Positions 30,311 to 34,386 of a stretch of DNA of 34,386 nt are shown piece after piece. The notes below the pieces were generated by a model. It made no database searches, had not been told where the DNA came from, and saw nothing but the letters and a program-made list of their open reading frames with translations. The first letter of the stretch is position 1, and each line of letters opens with the position of its first letter. The stretch covers positions 1-34,386 of the forward strand of contig JAGLDK010000044.1 in the NCBI GenBank assembly GCA_023145615.1, written 5' to 3'. The translations under genes were made by a program, and so were the position numbers. Source of the stretch: Ichthyobacteriaceae bacterium. GTDB taxonomy: Bacteria > Bacteroidota > Bacteroidia > Flavobacteriales > JADGDT01.

Positions 30311-30410
30311 ATATTAAGTTTACAATTGTTAGTTTATAATATGCAATTTATTTTGCTGTTTTTGCCATAAAATCAAGTAATTAAACATTTTTAGTGTGAT
30401 AAAAAAACAT

Positions 30411-30418
30411 TACTTTTG
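30411..30418 (+). promoter_or_regulatory. candidate -7 promoter element (TACTTTTG) for the RDD gene
   Basis: TAnnTTTG match 22 nt upstream of ATG 30440; overlaps the longer ORF start at 30416. Confidence 0.55.
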
Positions 30419-30439
30419 CACCACTTTTTAAATAATAGA

Positions 30440-30928
30440 ATGGATAAGAAAATAAAAACTGTTTTTGTAGCATCGAAAATGAAAAGGTTTGTTGCTTTTT
30501 TAGTTGATGTAATGCCTATTACCATTATTGTTATGGTGTTTTTTATTAATAATACTTCGTTTTCGGTGTATACTAATGAATACTTGGCTTTGGTTGAAAG
30601 AGGAGGAGATTTATCAGAATTAAATCCTGCATTTTTTAAATATGCTCAATTAATAAATGTAGTTACATATTTAATTTGGGGCTTGTATGGTGCGTATGCC
30701 GAAACTACTGAGTGGAGAGGTACATTTGGTAAAAAACTGATGAAAATACAAGTTGGTAATGTTGTAGGAGAGCCTATTAACGGAGAAATTGCTTTCAAGC
30801 GTAATGTGTTGAAAATACTTACTCTTTCTATTGTTCCTATTTTAGGAATATGGGTTATTTTAGATAAAAAAAATAGAGGTATTTACGATGTGTTTGCTAA
30901 AACACTTGTGGTATCGTATAAAAAATAA
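30440..30928 (+). CDS. RDD family membrane protein
   Basis: RFVAFLVDVMPITIIV (RxxAxxxD), GTFGKKLMKIQV, FKRNVLKI; start moved to 30440 because the ORF-track start overlaps the promoter element. Confidence 0.88.
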   Translation: MDKKIKTVFVASKMKRFVAFLVDVMPITIIVMVFFINNTSFSVYTNEYLALVERGGDLSELNPAFFKYAQLINVVTYLIWGLYGAYAETTEWRGTFGKKLMKIQVGNVVGEPINGEIAFKRNVLKILTLSIVPILGIWVILDKKNRGIYDVFAKTLVVSYKK

Positions 30929-30979
30929 TTGCATTTAAGTGCTTTTTCGTTTTTTATGAATTAGTATTACTTTTAAGTA

Positions 30980-31026
30980 CACAAAAAAAACAGGTAAATG
31001 TTAATATGTTTACCTGTTTTTTTGTG
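30980..31026 (+). terminator. intrinsic terminator after the RDD gene
   Basis: CACAAAAAAAACAGGTAAA-(loop)-TTTACCTGTTTTTTTGTG. Confidence 0.87.
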
Positions 31027-31133
31027 CTTAAAAAAAGTAGAGGTATCTAACAAATGTTGTTATTTGCAGAAAACAAAAAAGAATAAATCAGAAAAAAATA
31101 TTGTACCAATTAATAATTAACCGTGTGTAATTT

Positions 31134-32162
31134 ATGAACGATAATTTAGATGCTTCGGGAGAGAATTTTAGTAACGAAGAACATGACATTGAAAGAGCAT
31201 TACGTCCGTTAAGTTTTAGCGATTTTGCTGGGCAAGATGGAATACTCGAAAATCTGGATATTTTTGTTAGAGCCTCGAATATGCGTGGCGATGCGTTAGA
31301 TCATGTTTTATTGCATGGTCCTCCGGGACTTGGTAAAACTACTCTGGCTTATATTTTGGCTAACGAATTAAAATCGAATATAAAAGTTACTTCGGGTCCG
31401 GTGCTTGATAAACCCGGAGATTTAGCCGGTTTACTTACCAATTTAGAGCCTCGTGATGTTTTGTTTATCGACGAAATTCACCGCCTTAGTCCTGTTGTTG
31501 AAGAGTACCTTTACTCGGCAATGGAAGACTATAAAATTGATATAATGATTGAGTCGGGACCAAATGCACGTAGTGTACAAATTGATTTAAATCCGTTTAC
31601 GTTAATTGGTGCAACCACTCGTTCGGGTTTACTTACCGCTCCTATGCGTGCACGTTTCGGTATAAATTCTAGATTACAATATTATAATGCCGAGCTACTA
31701 AGTCATATTGTTGAGCGTAGTTCGGGTATTTTACAGGTTCCTATAAATTATCAATCGGCATACGAAATTGCTAGTCGTAGCCGTGGTACTCCTCGTATTG
31801 CTAACTCGTTGTTGCGTCGTATTAGAGATTTTGCTCAAATTAAAGGTAACGGAAGTATCGACGTGGAAATTGCACGCTACGGCCTTAAAGCTCTTAATGT
31901 TGATAAAAATGGTTTAGACGAAATGGATAACCGTATTCTTTTGGCAATAATAGATAAGTTTAAAGGTGGCCCTGTTGGAATTTCAACTCTAGCTACTGCA
32001 GTATCAGAAAATGCAGGAACTATTGAGGAGGTTTATGAACCGTTTTTAATTCAAGAAGGTTATTTAATGCGTACTCCTCGTGGTAGAGAGGTTACTGATT
32101 TGGCTTATACGCATTTAGGAAAATCGAGAACTAATATCGGAAATACTGAAGAGCTGTTTTAA
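31134..32162 (+). CDS. ruvB: Holliday junction branch migration ATPase RuvB
   Basis: [69 protein letters not shown], winged-helix [13 protein letters not shown]. Confidence 0.97.
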   Translation: MNDNLDASGENFSNEEHDIERALRPLSFSDFAGQDGILENLDIFVRASNMRGDALDHVLLHGPPGLGKTTLAYILANELKSNIKVTSGPVLDKPGDLAGLLTNLEPRDVLFIDEIHRLSPVVEEYLYSAMEDYKIDIMIESGPNARSVQIDLNPFTLIGATTRSGLLTAPMRARFGINSRLQYYNAELLSHIVERSSGILQVPINYQSAYEIASRSRGTPRIANSLLRRIRDFAQIKGNGSIDVEIARYGLKALNVDKNGLDEMDNRILLAIIDKFKGGPVGISTLATAVSENAGTIEEVYEPFLIQEGYLMRTPRGREVTDLAYTHLGKSRTNIGNTEELF

Positions 32163-32173
32163 ATTGATGTCCT

Positions 32174-32272
32174 AATTCGGCGGTAGGCAATGCTTATCGA
32201 AATTTTAAAATGTTTATCTCGTTTGTCTCATGGCGTTGCCCTGAGTTGAATTATATATGGCTTTCAGCCAAT
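32174..32272. repeat. modular hairpin repeat, copy 1
   Basis: aattcggcggtaggcaatgct ... tctcatggcgttgccctgagttgaattatatatggctttcagccaat; the last 47 nt (32226-32272) are identical to 32405-32451. Confidence 0.8.
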
Positions 32273-32310
32273 TTAGGAATATGCCAGGATAGGTATGTTT
32301 TTTTTATTTC

Positions 32311-32323
32311 GCCCTGAAAGGGC
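32311..32323. repeat. short hairpin GCCCTgaaAGGGC within the repeat cluster
   Basis: Perfect 5-bp inverted repeat with 3-nt loop. Confidence 0.55.
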
Positions 32324-32328
32324 ATTTT

Positions 32329-32451
32329 AATTCAGCAGCAGGCAACGCCTGCTGTTATTATGTGTTGTCGTTTCGTATTTGCGTAATAATACATCTGATT
32401 TGTTTCTCATGGCGTTGCCCTGAGTTGAATTATATATGGCTTTCAGCCAAT
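32329..32451. repeat. modular hairpin repeat, copy 2
   Basis: aattcagCAGCAGGCaacGCCTGCTG ... then the 47-nt exact copy at 32405-32451. Confidence 0.8.
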
Positions 32452-32603
32452 AATATTATATTCTTTCAATATTGTAACTGTCTTAATTATAGTGTGGTAT
32501 GCTTGAGATGGCAGAAATCGACAATATAAACACTTAGTCGATGCAGTACGTCTTATAAATGTGCAGTTGGTTTGTTTATCTGATTTATACGTAAGTAAAC
32601 CCT

Positions 32604-32611
32604 TACTTTTG
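32604..32611 (+). promoter_or_regulatory. candidate -7 promoter element (TACTTTTG)
   Basis: TAnnTTTG match 36 nt upstream of ATG 32647. Confidence 0.45.
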
Positions 32612-32646
32612 GTATAGTATTCATCAAGTTAAATAGTAAAAACCAC

Positions 32647-33618
32647 ATGAGAAATTTATTGTTATTATCCGCAATTGCAATAGCAACTACGTTGACTTTT
32701 TGCACTAAAGAAGATGAAACTACCTCCGAGCCAAGCCAGGCTACAACAACATCGTTATTGTTAACCGCAAATACCGATGATAACAACATTGCAACTACCA
32801 AAACAAATACTGATATTACTAGGGGTAAAATTCCTATTTATGTTAAGGGTTTAAATATTTTAATTGATAACCCAACTACTGCCGATATTCAGAATGATTA
32901 TGTTTTTACTGGAGAGTATAATTCGGCACAAAATCATGGTAATATTTTAATTGATGGGGTTGAGGTTACTAATGCCGATGTTGTACTTACCGCACAATCA
33001 ACAGCTATTGAAACCACAAATGTAAAGGCCTTATTTAATGTAGTTACCCCTTTAAATACTATGTATGGTTATATAATTGCCAATAATAGAGATTCGTTAC
33101 TTGCCTATGCCAACAAAACCTTAACCAACAACAATACGCCTATAATGCCTTATGTAGTTTATAGTGGGGCAAAAAATATTTCGGTTAGTACTGATGTGCC
33201 AAATACCGAAACCGTAAACATGACTACTAATAATGTTAGGCTTTTTGGATATTTTATTAATACATCGCCATATAGGGTTGAAATTAAATTATCGGATGTA
33301 AGTAACGCAAACAATACTTTTTATGGTAAAAAATTGTCGAGCTCCGATATGCTTTCGTTAAATATTGACGATTTAGCCATGTATTATTTATCTAATGCGT
33401 TTATGACTAACAATACCGAAATTAACTATGTTGTTACTTGGTACGATGCTTTAGATAATGAAGTTAAATCGGCAGTTGGAAAAGTTTTTATGCAAATTGC
33501 AACATCAAGTTTCGGACGATTTATTATTACCGAAAATGGTATTGAATCGAAAAGTATGGAGCTTAAGTTTGAGTTTGTGCCTATTGAAGAAGTAAATACC
33601 GATCCTATAACTTTGTAA
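32647..33618 (+). CDS. hypothetical lipoprotein, exported
   Basis: Signal peptide with lipobox-like LTFC|TKEDE; Thr/Asn-rich linker then beta-rich predicted domain; no recognised family. Confidence 0.75.
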   Translation: MRNLLLLSAIAIATTLTFCTKEDETTSEPSQATTTSLLLTANTDDNNIATTKTNTDITRGKIPIYVKGLNILIDNPTTADIQNDYVFTGEYNSAQNHGNILIDGVEVTNADVVLTAQSTAIETTNVKALFNVVTPLNTMYGYIIANNRDSLLAYANKTLTNNNTPIMPYVVYSGAKNISVSTDVPNTETVNMTTNNVRLFGYFINTSPYRVEIKLSDVSNANNTFYGKKLSSSDMLSLNIDDLAMYYLSNAFMTNNTEINYVVTWYDALDNEVKSAVGKVFMQIATSSFGRFIITENGIESKSMELKFEFVPIEEVNTDPITL

Positions 33619-33958
33619 ACTTTAAATCAATATTTGTAAAGTATTACAACGTTTTTTGTGTTTTTTATTGCATCTGTATTGTTTTTATAGCATATTTTTT
33701 GTTATGATTAACTAGTTATGAAAATGAATAGTATAGTTGTTAATTATAACTGTTGCCTGTAATGTAACATTATTTTAAATGTGTTGTTTTTTATGAACAA
33801 ATTATTTAATAATAGCCTAAATAGTTATGTTTTTATAATTATAATAAATAAATAGCCAACATCACATTGTTAATAAGCAACATTTTATTAATAAGCATTT
33901 TTACGGTATTTACGAGAGTAATACTTTAATGTTTTTTTTGCATTTTATTTATCATGAT

Positions 33959-34002
33959 AAAACCCACCTATATTATTTATATAAATAATATAGGTGGGTT
34001 TT
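33959..34002. terminator. 44-nt perfect palindrome, terminator-like
   Basis: AAAACCCACCTATATTATTTAT/ATAAATAATATAGGTGGGTTTT; A/T tracts either side. Confidence 0.7.
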
Positions 34003-34259
34003 TATGGTTTACATTTTTAAGATACTCAAATACAGCTTGTTAATAAGGTGTTTTTGTCTCTTTTATTATATTGTTATTATTTGTACTCATTTGGTGCTTT
34101 TATAGTGTTTCTACATCAATATGTCGGAATACAACTACATGGATGAGTATTTTACGTACTATTGCAGTAGTACAATGGCTATACGATTGGCTTTAGGTAC
34201 TTAAAGTAAGTAATAAGAATTATTAACTATAAATTTTTTTAATCTAAAAATTAATTGCA

Positions 34260-34386
34260 ATGAAAAAAATTTTATTATCAATTGCTGTACTAGCAGCAAG
34301 TTTTACTGCTTGTAAGAAAGAAGTGGCGGAAAACAAACTCAAAGACGATGTTTCATCTGGTTTACAATCAGTATCTATTGTGCCAA
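34260..34386 (+). CDS. lipoprotein, partial (truncated by window end)
   Basis: MKKILLSIAVLAASFTACKKEVAENKLKDDVSSGLQSVSIVP; signal peptide with lipobox FTAC. Confidence 0.7.
   Translation, partial: MKKILLSIAVLAASFTACKKEVAENKLKDDVSSGLQSVSIVP

Noticed and set aside
32553-32801. Minus-strand 82-aa ORF
   Set aside because: Antisense to the lipoprotein signal-peptide region and its promoter; the translation is a shadow of the Thr/Asn-rich stretch.
1-34386. CRISPR array, tRNA/rRNA genes, phage or defence modules
   Set aside because: No regularly spaced repeats, cloverleaf-like sequences or recognisable defence/phage genes seen by reading; not tested with dedicated tools.

Overview
AT-rich chromosomal window that looks like Bacteroidota, based on repeated TAnnTTTG-type -7 promoter motifs, a T9SS C-terminal sorting domain, HU-CCDC81/SPOR architecture and a DUF4369-TlpA-like protein. 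Most of it is housekeeping: ribF, a MATE transporter, a sulfate-activation cluster (cysQ, SLC13 permease, cysC, cysD, cysN), an M1 aminopeptidase, a DbpA-like DEAD-box helicase, kbl, an LTA-synthase-like sulfatase, leuS, an HU/SPOR protein, dprA, a TauE/SafE permease, a T9SS-sorted C39-like protease, a TlpA-like lipoprotein, an RDD protein and ruvB. I found no CRISPR array, tRNA, rRNA, prophage or obvious new defence system. Items worth a second look: (1) a decayed higBA-type toxin-antitoxin locus at 26064-26944, broken in both genes and absent from the ORF track as whole genes; (2) a 412-aa uncharacterised protein that appears to contain two copies of a STAS/SpoIIAA-like fold; (3) a hybrid histidine kinase with Lys at the apparent phosphoacceptor position, a degraded ATP lid and an intact receiver; (4) a roughly 135-bp intergenic repeat present upstream of both cysQ and cysD; (5) a modular hairpin repeat cluster after ruvB with a 47-bp exact duplication; (6) a probable leaderless helicase mRNA; (7) an orphan 44-nt perfect palindrome in a 640-bp intergenic region. 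All homology calls come from reading motifs; no database search was run.
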